A stretch of 49,655 nucleotides of DNA from Fidelibacterota bacterium (GTDB lineage: Bacteria > Marinisomatota > Marinisomatia > SCGC-AAA003-L08 > GCA-002719095). The notes beneath the pieces were generated by a model. The model worked only from the letters and a program-made list of their open reading frames with translations, searched no databases and had not been told where the DNA came from. Below, in pieces: positions 1 to 11,129 of the stretch (position 1 is its first letter; each line of letters starts with the position of its first letter). Both the position numbers and the translations under genes were made by a program. The DNA is taken from positions 7,133 to 56,787 of the forward strand of contig PAHI01000077.1 of assembly GCA_002705575.1 (NCBI GenBank), given 5' to 3'.

Positions 1-1
1 C

Positions 2-470
2 CTTTGGGAAAAAAGAAGAAAATATATAAAAGCTATCAACAAAATGTTAAAAAAAACAATCATAAAAAATGAAATAAAAAAAACAGCAAAAATAGAAATA
101 AAAGGGCATGAAAAAGTTTCAGAAAAAATTGCAGAAAAATTTTATTTAACATTAGAGAAAGACAAAAAAGCAGGACACACCACGTTCGGACCGCACAGAG
201 ACACGATAGAATATTTTTTTAATAATGAAAAGATAAAAAAACAAGCATCTCAAGGAGAAAAATCTGTGTTTTTTGCAGTTTTAAAAAAAGCAGAGGCAGA
301 TATTGTTAAAAGAGAAATAAAAGAAGAGCCTATTATCCTTCTTGATGATATTTTTTCAAAAACAGATGAAAAAAACACACAAAGAATTTTAAATATTTTT
401 AAAAAAAGCGAGCAAACCATTATAACCCACACGCAAAAAATACCAAGATCACACAAAAACATTTATATTG

Positions 471-478
<8 letters not shown>
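2..478 (+). CDS. recF: RecF, DNA replication/repair ATPase (C-terminal part)
   Basis: The reading frame is open from base 2, so the gene begins upstream of the window and only the last ~158 residues are present. RecF is an SMC/ABC-type ATPase that loads RecA at gaps with RecO and RecR. Visible family marks are an ABC signature-like SQGEKS, a Walker B stretch IILLDDIFSKTDE, and a following ITHT switch segment. Known RecF proteins usually have SQGQ at the signature, so E is a mild variant. The gene overlaps the next one by 8 bp and stands in the classical recF-gyrB-gyrA order. The internal ATG at base 44 is not a start, because RecF-like sequence continues upstream of it. Confidence 0.9.
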
Positions 479-2679
<2,201 letters not shown>

Positions 2680-2680
<1 letters not shown>

Positions 2681-5166
2681 TGGATCAAGAAAAAAAATAT
2701 CAACCAGGAAATATTCAGTCTAGAGACATTGTTAAAGAAATGTCAGAGTCATACCTTAATTATTCTATGTCTGTTATTGTTAGTCGAGCACTACCAGATG
2801 TTCGAGACGGACTCAAGCCTGTTCATAGAAGGGTTTTGTATGGGGCTTCTGATTTAGGAGCAACATGGAACAGAAGTTATAAAAAGTCCGCGAGAATTGT
2901 TGGAGAGGTTATGGGTAAATATCATCCACATGGAGACTCTTCTGTTTATGATTCTTTAGTTAGAATGGCACAACCATGGTCTTTAAGATATCCTTTGATT
3001 GATGGGCAAGGAAACTTCGGGTCTATTGATGGAGATAATGCTGCAGCAATGAGATACACAGAAGCTAGAATGGGAAAAATTGCGGCAGAAATGCTCCAAG
3101 ACATAGATAAAGAAACGGTCGGGTTTACTCCAAACTTTGATGATTCTTTAGAAGAACCAACTGTTTTGCCAACAATTATTCCAAACCTTTTAATGAATGG
3201 GTCAGAGGGAATTGCCGTTGGAATGGCAACTAAAATACCTCCCCACAATTTATGTGAGTTAGTTGCAGGGTTAAAAGCTTTATTGGAAAACCCCGAAATA
3301 TTAGTAGAGGAAATTATAGAAGAACATATTCAAGGGCCTGATTTCCCAACAGGTGGATACATAATGGGTATAGATGGAATTAAATCAGCATATTCTACTG
3401 GTCGCGGAAGAGTGGTTATGAGAGGAAAGGCTTCTGTTGAGGAGCTTGACAGCGGAAAAGAAAGAATTATAATATCAGAAGTCCCATACCAAGTTAATAA
3501 ATCTAATTTAGTAGAAAAAATTGCAGACCTTGTACGAGATAAAAAACTAGAAGGAATTTCAGATTTAAGGGATGAGTCTGACAAAGACGGTATTAGAATA
3601 GTTGTTGAGTGTAAAAGAGATGCTATTGGTGAGGTTATTTTAAACAATCTCTACAAATACACCCAACTACAAGACACTTTTGGGGTTATTCTATTAGCTT
3701 TAGTTGACGGAATTCCTAAGGTTATGGGTCTTAAAGAAATGCTAAACCATTTCTTAAATTTTAGAAGAGAAATTATTATCAAAAGAACAAAGTTTGAGCT
3801 TCAAGAAGCAGAGGCAAGATCACACATTTTAGAGGGCCTTAAAAAAGCTTTAGAAAATATTGATAAAGTAATTTCTATAATTAGAGGGTCTAAAGATCCA
3901 GAAACAGCGAAGAAATCCCTAATAGAAACATTTTCTTTTTCTGAAAAACAGACTAAAGCTATTTTAGATATGAGGCTACAAAAACTTACATCGCTAGAAA
4001 TAGATAAGGTTGTGGAAGAGTATAACCAGCTTCAAGAATTAATTAAAAACCTAAATGAAATATTAATTAACAAGGAAATACAAGACAAAATCATTAAAGA
4101 AGAACTAGAGTCCACTTTAGATAAATATAGTGATGAGAGAAAAACAGAAATAATACCTTTTAGCGGAGACTTAAGTGTGGAAGACATGATTGCAGATGAA
4201 GATATGGTTGTTACCATTACTCATAATGGATATATAAAACGTCTTCCAACAACAACATGGAGAGCCCAAAGAAGAGGTGGAAAAGGAATGAAGGGTGCAA
4301 AAACAAAACAAGACGACTACGTAGAGCACCTCTTAATTGCCTCAACTCACAATACGATGCTCTTTTTTACAAATAAAGGAAAATGTCATTGGCTAAAAGT
4401 ACATCAAATTCCGCCAGGAGCAAGAACCTCTCAAGGAAGAGCTATTATAAACCTTATTAATTGTGAGCAAGGAGAAAAAGTAGAGGCTTTTGTTTCTATT
4501 AAAGAGTTTAATGAAACAGACCACATTGTAATGGCAACAAAAAAAGGAATAATTAAGAGATCCTCTTTAAAACTTTATAGTAAGCCAAGAAAAGGTGGAA
4601 TCTATGCAATTGAAGTGAGGGAAGGAGATGAGCTGATTCAGGCGAGGGTTAGCAGCGGAGACCAAGACATTGTAATGGCAACTAGCGGAGGAAAGGCAAT
4701 AAGGTTTGCCGAAGAAACAATAAGATCAACAGGAAGAAAAACTATGGGTGTTAAAGGAATTACAATGAGCTTTAAAGATGATTATGTTGTTGGTATGCTT
4801 GTTGTAAAAAGAGAGGGGTCCATTTTAGCTGCAACCGACAAGGGTTATGGAAAAAGAAGTGATGTTGACGCCTATAGAACTCAAAATAGAGGAGGAAAAG
4901 GCGTTTATACTATAAAATCTTCCCCAAAAGTTGGAAAATTAGTTTCTATTATGGAGGTTGTAGATGAAGACGACATTATGATTATTACAAATAAAGGAAT
5001 AATGATTAGACAGCCCGTTGAAAATATTAAAGTAATAGGAAGAAACACTCAAGGCGTTAAGCTTCTTAGGCTAGATGAAGGCGCGTTTATTTCTTCAATT
5101 ACGAAAGTTTTAAAAGAAGAGGAAGAAGACAATGATATCTCTGAAGGGAAGGAAGAGCGATCTTAA
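2680..5166 (+). CDS. gyrA: DNA gyrase subunit A
   Basis: Breakage-reunion subunit of gyrase, 828 residues, starting at TAATG over the gyrB stop. The catalytic tyrosine is in RYTEARM at residue 126. The quinolone-determining loop reads [10 protein letters not shown], keeping the Ser and Asp typical of sensitive enzymes. The C-terminal beta-pinwheel contains a complete GyrA box QRRGGKG at residues 530-536, which identifies true gyrase and not topoisomerase IV. The end is an acidic tail rich in E and D. Reading on past the TAA stop gives ten more charged residues before a second stop, discussed separately. It is probably co-transcribed with recF, the DUF721 gene and gyrB. Confidence 0.97.
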
Positions 5167-5202
5167 AGCCCAAAAGAAAAGCTGTCCTCTGAGGAATAAA
5201 AA

Positions 5203-5880
5203 ATAACAACAATTAATTCTAAAGTACTTTTTGAAATTAAAGATAAGATTAAAAAAGTACAAAAAGCACATAAACCAACACTTATTGCGGTTACAAAAAC
5301 GCATCCAAAATCAGCAGTTGAAAGCTCAATAGAAAAAGGGGTTTATGATATAGGCGAAAACAAAGTTCAAGAGACAGAACAAAAATTAAAAGATTATATA
5401 AGGCCTTCAAAAATGAAGGTACACTTAATTGGACATCTTCAGAAAAACAAAGTTAGAAAAGCGGTAAGAATATTTGATTATATACAAACAGTAGACTCTC
5501 TTTCTCTTGCAAAGAAAATTAATAAAATAGCAAAAGAAGAAAACAAGGTTCAAAAAGTTTTTTTACAGGTTAATATTGGAAACTTAAAAAACAGATATGG
5601 GTTTTTAACAAAAGAAATAGAAATAGCAGCAAACATTATTAAGTTATATAAAAATATAGACATTGAAGGTATTATGATTATTCCTCCACTAACAGATAAT
5701 AAAAAAAAATACTTAAATTATTTTAAAAGCGCAAAAGAAATTCAATCTAAAGTAGAGAAAAAAATAAAAACATGCACAAAACTTTCTATGGGAATGACTA
5801 ACGATTATATTGATGCAATAAAAGCAGGGGCAACCCACATAAGAATAGGAACAGCGCTGTTTGGAAAAAGAAAAAAATGA
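5203..5880 (+). CDS. YggS/PLPBP-family PLP-binding protein, probable non-canonical start
   Basis: PLP homeostasis protein of the YggS/YBL036C alanine-racemase-like family. From base 5203 the frame gives about 225 residues, the normal family length. The PLP lysine is in LIAVTKTHP, followed by DIGENKVQE, HLIGHLQKNK, FLQVNIG and the late SMGMTNDY..AI..G.T.IRIG block. The first ATG (5413) would delete the PLP lysine, so it cannot be the true start. Between the in-frame stop at 5197 and 5413 there is no ATG, GTG or TTG; a GAGGA ribosome site at 5191-5195 lies 7 nt before ATA 5203, which I take as the likely start (ATT 5212 is the alternative). The gene overlaps the next by ATGA. Confidence 0.85.
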   Translation: MTTINSKVLFEIKDKIKKVQKAHKPTLIAVTKTHPKSAVESSIEKGVYDIGENKVQETEQKLKDYIRPSKMKVHLIGHLQKNKVRKAVRIFDYIQTVDSLSLAKKINKIAKEENKVQKVFLQVNIGNLKNRYGFLTKEIEIAANIIKLYKNIDIEGIMIIPPLTDNKKKYLNYFKSAKEIQSKVEKKIKTCTKLSMGMTNDYIDAIKAGATHIRIGTALFGKRKK

Positions 5881-6293
5881 TTATAATAACACAAGAAGCA
5901 GCAAAAGCAAAAAAAAACTTTTCATATGATATTGTTGCAAACATTAATAACCTTAAAAAACTAAAGAAAAGCCTTTCTGTTTTTGAAAAAAAAACACCAA
6001 TTAAAATTTATGACATAGGTCTTAATAAAGAATATAAACAGGAGATTTTAGAGGTTAGAGATCATTTAAATAAAACAGGAATAAACCCCATTGTTGGAAG
6101 CCATAAAATTGAGTTTAAAGATATTGGAGAATTATATAAAAGCAAAAAAGGCGTGAGAACTGTTTGTTGTGGAAAAAGGTTAAATTTAAATTATAAAAAC
6201 CCAAGTCACTTTTTATGTGTTTTTAGTGTTTTTGTTTTTTATTTAGGATTTACTAATATTTCAGGATTTATTTTTAACAAAGGATATAATTAA
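5877..6293 (+). CDS. Uncharacterised protein with a purine-phosphorylase-like motif
   Basis: Protein of 138 residues, translationally coupled (ATGA) to the YggS-like gene. I do not recognise the family. The middle segment VRDHLNKTGINPIVG followed by F.DIGELY resembles the DHINxxGxNPLxG...F.DM..xY signature of hexameric/trimeric purine nucleoside phosphorylases, but the protein is half their length and lacks their other motifs. It then has a CCGKRL motif and PSHFLC, and a hydrophobic stretch near residues 112-126. The tail reads like a continuous domain (LGFTNISGFIFNKG), so I see no sign of a frameshift. It could be a nucleoside-binding or lineage-specific protein; no function is claimed. Confidence 0.65.
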   Translation: MIIITQEAAKAKKNFSYDIVANINNLKKLKKSLSVFEKKTPIKIYDIGLNKEYKQEILEVRDHLNKTGINPIVGSHKIEFKDIGELYKSKKGVRTVCCGKRLNLNYKNPSHFLCVFSVFVFYLGFTNISGFIFNKGYN

Positions 6294-6345
6294 ATCAACA
6301 AGATTTGCTTAAAGTTGTTTATAAAAAAACAGGAGAAAGACATAA

Positions 6346-6987
6346 ATGCACATAGATTTTGAGTTTTTTTTCCTGTGTTTTTCCTCGTTGTTTGCTCTTA
6401 TAAATCCTATTGGAATAGTTCCTATATTTATATCAATCACTGAAGAATATACAGCAAAAGAAAAAAATAAAATTATAGTTAGCTCCGTTACGTTTGCGTT
6501 TTTTGTTTTATTGTGTTTTTCGTTAATTGGAGATTTAATTTTTTCATTTTATGGAATTACAATGCATGCATTCAAAATAGCTGGAGGAATTATTTTATTC
6601 AAAATAAGCCTAGATATGGTAGAATCAAAAAGATCTAGAACCAAAACCACCCCATCTGAAGAAAAAGAGGCAGAAAACAAAAAAGAGGTTGCATATACTC
6701 CTTTGGGAGTCCCTCTAATAGCTGGACCAGGAGCTATAGCATCAATAATGATTATATATTCTGAAACAAGCGGAAACATAAATCATAAAGTTCACTTATT
6801 TGTGGCACTAATGTGCGTTTTATTAATTACCCTGGTTATATTCAAAGCATCGAAATATTTATTAAAAACTTTTAAAAGGTCTGGTCTAAGAATTATGCAA
6901 AGGATTATGGGTATAATATTAATGGTTATATCAATCGAATTTATTTTTCAAGGAATTGAAAGTATTGTAACAAAATGGAAAGTCTAA
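6346..6987 (+). CDS. MarC-family integral membrane protein
   Basis: Polytopic inner-membrane protein of 213 residues, matching the MarC/UPF0056 family in length and layout. Six hydrophobic segments are visible, with the family-typical ALINPIG.VPIF near the N-terminus, FKIAGGIILFKISLDM, and TPLGVPLIAGPGAIASI in the middle. A charged, Lys/Glu-rich loop separates the two halves (about residues 88-112). The ATG at 6346 has an AGGAG ribosome site 10 nt upstream. The biochemical role of this family is not established; the old link to multiple antibiotic resistance has not held up. The gene stands alone in direction with a methyltransferase 13 bp downstream. Confidence 0.88.
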   Translation: MHIDFEFFFLCFSSLFALINPIGIVPIFISITEEYTAKEKNKIIVSSVTFAFFVLLCFSLIGDLIFSFYGITMHAFKIAGGIILFKISLDMVESKRSRTKTTPSEEKEAENKKEVAYTPLGVPLIAGPGAIASIMIIYSETSGNINHKVHLFVALMCVLLITLVIFKASKYLLKTFKRSGLRIMQRIMGIILMVISIEFIFQGIESIVTKWKV

Positions 6988-7000
6988 AAAACCAACAATT

Positions 7001-7627
7001 ATGGAAAAAAAAGCAATAGAAGTTTTTAATGGGTGGGCCCAAAAAGGAAGAGACGAAGGAATGAAAAAAAATCATTTTGAGTCCTATGTGCAGATTAAAA
7101 AAATTATCAAAGAAGAATTCCAAGGAGCTAAAAATGCTTTTTTGGCGGACGTTGGGTGTGGGAACGGATGGGCAACAGAAGACCTTTTAAAAGAGAGCTT
7201 TATTACTAAGGCATATGGTTACGATGGGGCTAAAGAAATGATCAAAAATGCTCAGAAAAAAAACCATAAAACAAATTTTTTTCATACAAACCTAAACCGG
7301 TGGAACCCAAAACAAAAATTTGATATAATATATTCAATGGAGGTTCTTTATTATTTAAAAGAACCTCAAAGTTTTATTCAACAATGTTATAAAAAATGGC
7401 TTAAACCCAATGGTCTTTTTATTGCTGGAATTGATTATTATAAGGAAAACAAAAAATCTCATTCTTGGCCAGAGCAACTTGGTGTATCAATGAAAATAAA
7501 AACGTGTGATGGTTGGAAAAGAGAGCTAATTAAAAGCAAATTCAATAATTGTAAAATTAAAATAGTCAACAAAAAAAAGGATTGGGCAGGAACATTAATT
7601 TTTTGGGGAAGAAAAAATGATTTATAA
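7001..7627 (+). CDS. SAM-dependent methyltransferase (class I)
   Basis: Protein of 208 residues with a Rossmann-type methyltransferase core. Motif I is FLADVGCGNGWATEDLL (about residues 47-63), an acidic residue follows in KAYGYDGAKEM (motif II), and a motif IV-like stretch IIYSMEVLYYLKEP comes near 107-120. The arrangement resembles methyltransferase type 11/12 proteins. The N-terminal FNGWAQKGRDEGMKKNH may contribute to substrate binding. The substrate cannot be read from the sequence. Its end overlaps the start of nadC by 11 bp, so the two are likely translated from one message, but no metabolic link to NAD synthesis is evident. Confidence 0.82.
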   Translation: MEKKAIEVFNGWAQKGRDEGMKKNHFESYVQIKKIIKEEFQGAKNAFLADVGCGNGWATEDLLKESFITKAYGYDGAKEMIKNAQKKNHKTNFFHTNLNRWNPKQKFDIIYSMEVLYYLKEPQSFIQQCYKKWLKPNGLFIAGIDYYKENKKSHSWPEQLGVSMKIKTCDGWKRELIKSKFNNCKIKIVNKKKDWAGTLIFWGRKNDL

Positions 7628-8462
7628 ACAAATTAACAACATTTCTAAAAAAGAAATTAAAAAAAAACTAAACAAGTTTTTTAATGAAGATGACATAAAA
7701 AACGATATTACAACCAACACATTCGTTGATAAGAAAAAAACCATGAAAGTAAGCTTTATTGCAGAGTTTGAGGGTGTCTTTTGTGGAGAAAAAATCATTG
7801 AAGCTGCATTTTCAAAAAAGGTTAAAACTACAGTTTTTATTAAAGACGGGTTTAAGGTTAAAGATAATTTTAAAATAGCAACGGTTGAGGGTCCTTCCTT
7901 TGAAATATTAAGAAAAGAGAGGGTGGTTTTGAACCTGATTCAAAGGATGTCTGGAGTAGCGTCAGAAACAAATCGTTATGTCGTCAAAGCCTATAGAAAA
8001 AATATTAAAATTTTAGATACAAGAAAAACGACTCCAGGACTTAGAATTTTTGAAAAGTATGCAGTATTCTGTGGGGGGGGGAAAAACCACAGGCTTAACC
8101 TATCAAAAGGGATTATGATAAAAGACAATCATGTTGGGTCAAACACAAACATTGAAGAAACTCTTTATAAAAAAAAATCAAACAACCTCCCTTTTCAGGT
8201 TGAGGTAGACACACTAGAACAATTAAAAAAATGTTTAAAACACAAAATTGATGCGGTTCTTTTAGACAACATGGACCCAGGCACAATTAAAAAGTGTATT
8301 AGCTTAATAAAAGAAACAAATAAAAAGGTTTTTATAGAGGTTTCAGGAGGGATAACCTACAAAAACCTAAACAAATATTTAGTTTTAGGAGTAGACGCTA
8401 TATCGGTTGGGGCAATTATTCATCAGGCAACATTTAAAAACATTAAGCTAGAAGTAAGTTAG
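7617..8462 (+). CDS. nadC: Nicotinate-nucleotide pyrophosphorylase (carboxylating)
   Basis: Quinolinate phosphoribosyltransferase of de novo NAD synthesis: quinolinate plus PRPP gives nicotinate mononucleotide, CO2 and PPi. The protein has 281 residues. Family marks are NLIQRMSGVAS, DTRKTTPGLR, CGGGKNHR (residues 152-159), IMIKDNHV, VEVDTLEQ, AVLLDNM and EVSGGI. The conserved triple glycine is encoded by nine consecutive G bases (8073-8081), striking in this AT-rich DNA and potentially slippage-prone. The frame is intact here. The nadA and nadB partners are not in the window. It converges tail to tail with the next gene, overlapping by 4 bp. Confidence 0.95.
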   Translation: MIYKQINNISKKEIKKKLNKFFNEDDIKNDITTNTFVDKKKTMKVSFIAEFEGVFCGEKIIEAAFSKKVKTTVFIKDGFKVKDNFKIATVEGPSFEILRKERVVLNLIQRMSGVASETNRYVVKAYRKNIKILDTRKTTPGLRIFEKYAVFCGGGKNHRLNLSKGIMIKDNHVGSNTNIEETLYKKKSNNLPFQVEVDTLEQLKKCLKHKIDAVLLDNMDPGTIKKCISLIKETNKKVFIEVSGGITYKNLNKYLVLGVDAISVGAIIHQATFKNIKLEVS

Positions 8463-9022
8463 GATCCTCTGTGAAAAAAGGTGGTCCAAAGCAAGGCATC
8501 TAAAAATAACGTGTGAAATGCAAATATAGCAGAACCCAAAACATAAACTAAATACATTCCTCCGCTTTCTGTTTTTAGATCAAGAGTAAACAAAAACAAA
8601 AGAAGAGAAGCCACACCAACAGTAAACAAAACAAGAACAATAACAGCCCAATCATAAAAGCTTTTTTCAGAGTTAATATAGTCTACAGTTAGTCCCATCC
8701 ACACCATAGAAGGAATAAAAATTAAAAGATATAAAAAATGCAAAGAAGAATAGCTAAAGGTCTCTAAAAAAACCTTATTAGTGTCAACATTGAATAAAAA
8801 ATTATATGTAAAGAAAAAATAGCCAGCAGCAGAAATAAACATAATAGCAAAAATAATAGGCTGCAAAGGTTCTGGAACCCCACCCCACAAAGCCCTTCCT
8901 ACCTGTTCGTTTGTTTGGAGACCTAGGAGCTTCTTTATTTTAATCCAATTATGCGCGTAACTAAGAATAACCATGCTTCCAAAAACTAAATTAATTATAA
9001 CCAGAATAGTCTTTTGTATCAT
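8459..9022 (-). CDS. Uncharacterised membrane protein downstream of panC
   Basis: Protein of 187 residues, mostly hydrophobic, with about five membrane segments (near residues 4-22, 53-71, 90-110, 122-145 and 155-180). I do not recognise a family. A soluble stretch containing LLGLQTNEQVGRALWGGVPEPLQP lies between the first two segments. The ATG overlaps the panC stop as ATGA, so it appears to be the last gene of the panD-panB-panC operon. That placement might suggest a role linked to pantothenate or simply compact packing; the sequence does not decide. Its 3-prime end overlaps nadC on the other strand by 4 bp. Confidence 0.75.
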   Translation of the reverse strand: MIQKTILVIINLVFGSMVILSYAHNWIKIKKLLGLQTNEQVGRALWGGVPEPLQPIIFAIMFISAAGYFFFTYNFLFNVDTNKVFLETFSYSSLHFLYLLIFIPSMVWMGLTVDYINSEKSFYDWAVIVLVLFTVGVASLLLFLFTLDLKTESGGMYLVYVLGSAIFAFHTLFLDALLWTTFFHRGS

Positions 9023-9855
9023 ATAATAACCTCAATATTATCTATTAGTCGTGTTTTTTTAAAAAAAACTGCAATAGAAATTAAGACACTCCTATCAATT
9101 ATTTCAATAGATTTCAAACTAGAAAGGTCTGAAACCTCAATATAGTCAACGGAGATTCCTTTAAAATTTGATATATAAATATCAATAGATTTTTTTATGT
9201 CAGAAGATTTTTTTGAACCAAGTCGAATTTTGTTTTGTGCAATTTTTAAAGAATCATATATACATCCAAGAAAGGATATTTCTTTATTATTAAAGGCTTC
9301 GTTTCTACTGCTCATTGCTAGGCCCCCTTTTTCTCGGACAGTATCACACCCAACAACTGTTAGGTTCAGGTTTAAGTCTTCAACCATCTTCTTTACAACT
9401 AACAGCTGCTGGTAGTCTTTTTTTCCAAAGAAGGCAGATGTTGGAGAAATAATATTAAAAAGCTTTAAAACAACAGTTAAAACGCCTTCAAAAAAATGAG
9501 GGCGCGATAAACCTTCCAGTGTTTTTGATAACCGAGACTCTTTAAGGGTAGTTGAAAAGTTTTTAGGGTAAATCAAATTTTTATCTGGAACAAAAAGGGC
9601 ATCAACTCCAATAGAATCTAAAAGCAAAAGATCCTCGTTATTTTTTTGAGGATAAAAATCAAAATCTTCATCAGCAGAAAATTGTTTAGGGTTGATAAAA
9701 ACACTTACGACAGTAGATTTGCAAGAAGATATAGATTTTTTTATAAGAGAAGCGTGTCCTTCGTGCAGAGCGCCCATGGTTGGAACAAACCCAATAGAGC
9801 CTTCTAGGCTTGAAGACCAGGCACGATACTTTGATATGGATTTAAATATTTTCAG
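9019..9855 (-). CDS. panC: Pantothenate synthetase, probable CTG start
   Basis: Condenses pantoate and beta-alanine with ATP to make pantothenate. Family marks are GFVPTMGALHEGHASLI (nucleotide-binding HxGH), FINPKQF, FFGKKDYQQLLVVKKMVEDL and LAMSSRNEAF. The first ATG (9777) lies inside the conserved VPTMGALHEGH motif, so the true start must be further upstream. The open frame extends 26 codons to CTG at 9855-9853, giving 278 residues, the usual length; an in-frame TAG lies at 9867-9865 and no ATG, GTG or TTG occurs in between. A weak AGAAGA lies 5 nt before the CTG. ATA at 9849-9847 is the alternative start. The gene overlaps the end of panB by 14 bp. Confidence 0.92.
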   Translation of the reverse strand: MKIFKSISKYRAWSSSLEGSIGFVPTMGALHEGHASLIKKSISSCKSTVVSVFINPKQFSADEDFDFYPQKNNEDLLLLDSIGVDALFVPDKNLIYPKNFSTTLKESRLSKTLEGLSRPHFFEGVLTVVLKLFNIISPTSAFFGKKDYQQLLVVKKMVEDLNLNLTVVGCDTVREKGGLAMSSRNEAFNNKEISFLGCIYDSLKIAQNKIRLGSKKSSDIKKSIDIYISNFKGISVDYIEVSDLSSLKSIEIIDRSVLISIAVFFKKTRLIDNIEVII

Positions 9856-10678
9856 AAATATCTTCTAATATTTTTGAGGTTAGATTTATATAGTTTTTAG
9901 AGCTGGGAAAGAGTTTTTTTTCAACGCTTTTTTTATATTTTTTTAATCCTTTCGCAAGGTGTTTGTTTCCATCTAAAAATTTTTTTGCGTGTTTGGGAGA
10001 AAGATTATCAAATAAACCAAGAACATCATGAAAAACTTGAATTTGTCCATCGCAGTCTGGACCAGATCCAATCCCAATGGTTGGTATTTTAATTTTTTTA
10101 GAAATAATTTTTGCAAGATTAGAGGGAATGCCCTCTAGGACCAAAGAAAAAGCACCAGCATTTTCTATTTCAATTGCTTCATTTATTAGTTTTTGTGCGC
10201 TCTTTTTTGTTTTTCCTTGAATTTTATAACCAGACATTGTGTTAATTGATTGGGGCTGCAAACCAATATGCCCAACCACTGGTATTCCAGAATCAACAAG
10301 AGCATTAATTTTATTTAAAACTTCTTTTCCACCCTCTAGCTTAACAGCATTAGCACCAGCCTTTATAAACCTTCCTGCATTTTTAATAGCATCTCTTTTA
10401 GAAGGCTGGTATGATAAAAAAGGCATATCTGCTACAATTAAAGAGCAGGAGTTGCCCCTAACAACCGCCCTTAAAACAAACATCATTTCATCCATTGTAA
10501 TTGGGGTTGTATTTTCATACCCAAAAACCACCATAGAAGCACTATCTCCAACAAGAATTAGAGGAAAACCCAGAGAACTACAAATAGAAGAAGAGGTGTA
10601 ATCATATGCAGTTATTGTTGCAAAAGGCTTAGATTCTTTTTTAAAGCCTTGAATGTCTTTTATATAATATTTTTTCAA
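9842..10678 (-). CDS. panB: Ketopantoate hydroxymethyltransferase
   Basis: First committed enzyme of pantothenate synthesis, transferring a hydroxymethyl group from methylene-tetrahydrofolate to ketoisovalerate. The protein has 278 residues. Motifs are ITAYDYTSS, ILVGDSASMV, VVADMPF-like IVADMPFLSY, AVKLEGG, VVGHIGLQPQ, AFSLVLEGIP and PTIGIGSGPDCDGQ, which line the metal and ketoacid site. The start is TTG at 10678, overlapping the panD stop as TTGA. It sits in the middle of the panD-panB-panC operon, so the three pathway branches to pantothenate are made from one message. Confidence 0.95.
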   Translation of the reverse strand: MKKYYIKDIQGFKKESKPFATITAYDYTSSSICSSLGFPLILVGDSASMVVFGYENTTPITMDEMMFVLRAVVRGNSCSLIVADMPFLSYQPSKRDAIKNAGRFIKAGANAVKLEGGKEVLNKINALVDSGIPVVGHIGLQPQSINTMSGYKIQGKTKKSAQKLINEAIEIENAGAFSLVLEGIPSNLAKIISKKIKIPTIGIGSGPDCDGQIQVFHDVLGLFDNLSPKHAKKFLDGNKHLAKGLKKYKKSVEKKLFPSSKNYINLTSKILEDISENI

Positions 10679-11064
10679 AATATGTTTTTGTTGTTTACAA
10701 TAACTTGAGAGGCTACTTCAATGATCTCATTTTTTTTATTGACATGTACAATTTTAGGTTTGTGGTTTTTTAATTCAGTGTGTTTTATATTGCAGTAAGA
10801 AACTATAATTACTAAGTCTCCAGGGTTTACAAGATGGGCGGCAGCCCCATTAATACAAATTTCACCACAATTTTTATTGCTTTCAATTACATATGTAGTT
10901 AGCCGGCTTCCATTTGTAATATTTAAAACCTGAACCTTTTCATACTGAATAAGATTTGCTGCCTCCATCAGATCTTTATCTATAGAAACAGAACCAACAT
11001 AGTTAATATCTGCATCTGTAACACATGCACGATGAATTTTTGATTTAAGCGCCTCAACTATCAT
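10675..11064 (-). CDS. panD: Aspartate 1-decarboxylase (pyruvoyl enzyme) precursor
   Basis: Makes beta-alanine from aspartate. The protein has 129 residues. The self-cleavage site Gly24-Ser25 is present in NYVGSVSID, where Ser25 becomes the pyruvoyl cofactor; other marks are KSKIHRACVTDADI at the N-terminus and NGAAAHLVNPGDLVIIVSY. The ATG at 11064 has a GGGGG ribosome site 7 nt upstream. It is the first gene of the minus-strand pan operon; a candidate extended -10 promoter lies about 66 bp upstream. The C-terminal tail beyond residue 110 is normal for the family. Confidence 0.95.
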   Translation of the reverse strand: MIVEALKSKIHRACVTDADINYVGSVSIDKDLMEAANLIQYEKVQVLNITNGSRLTTYVIESNKNCGEICINGAAAHLVNPGDLVIIVSYCNIKHTELKNHKPKIVHVNKKNEIIEVASQVIVNNKNIF

Positions 11065-11129
11065 CTATGAACCCCCAATAATAATATGCTTATAAATTAA
11101 AAAATAAATAAATAAGAAGAAAGAAAGAG

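Noticed and set aside
6175..6293. Frameshifted tail of the orphan gene at 5877
   Set aside because: The frame stays open, and the hydrophobic end (LGFTNISGFIFNKG) looks like a continuous domain; no better continuation was found in the other frames.
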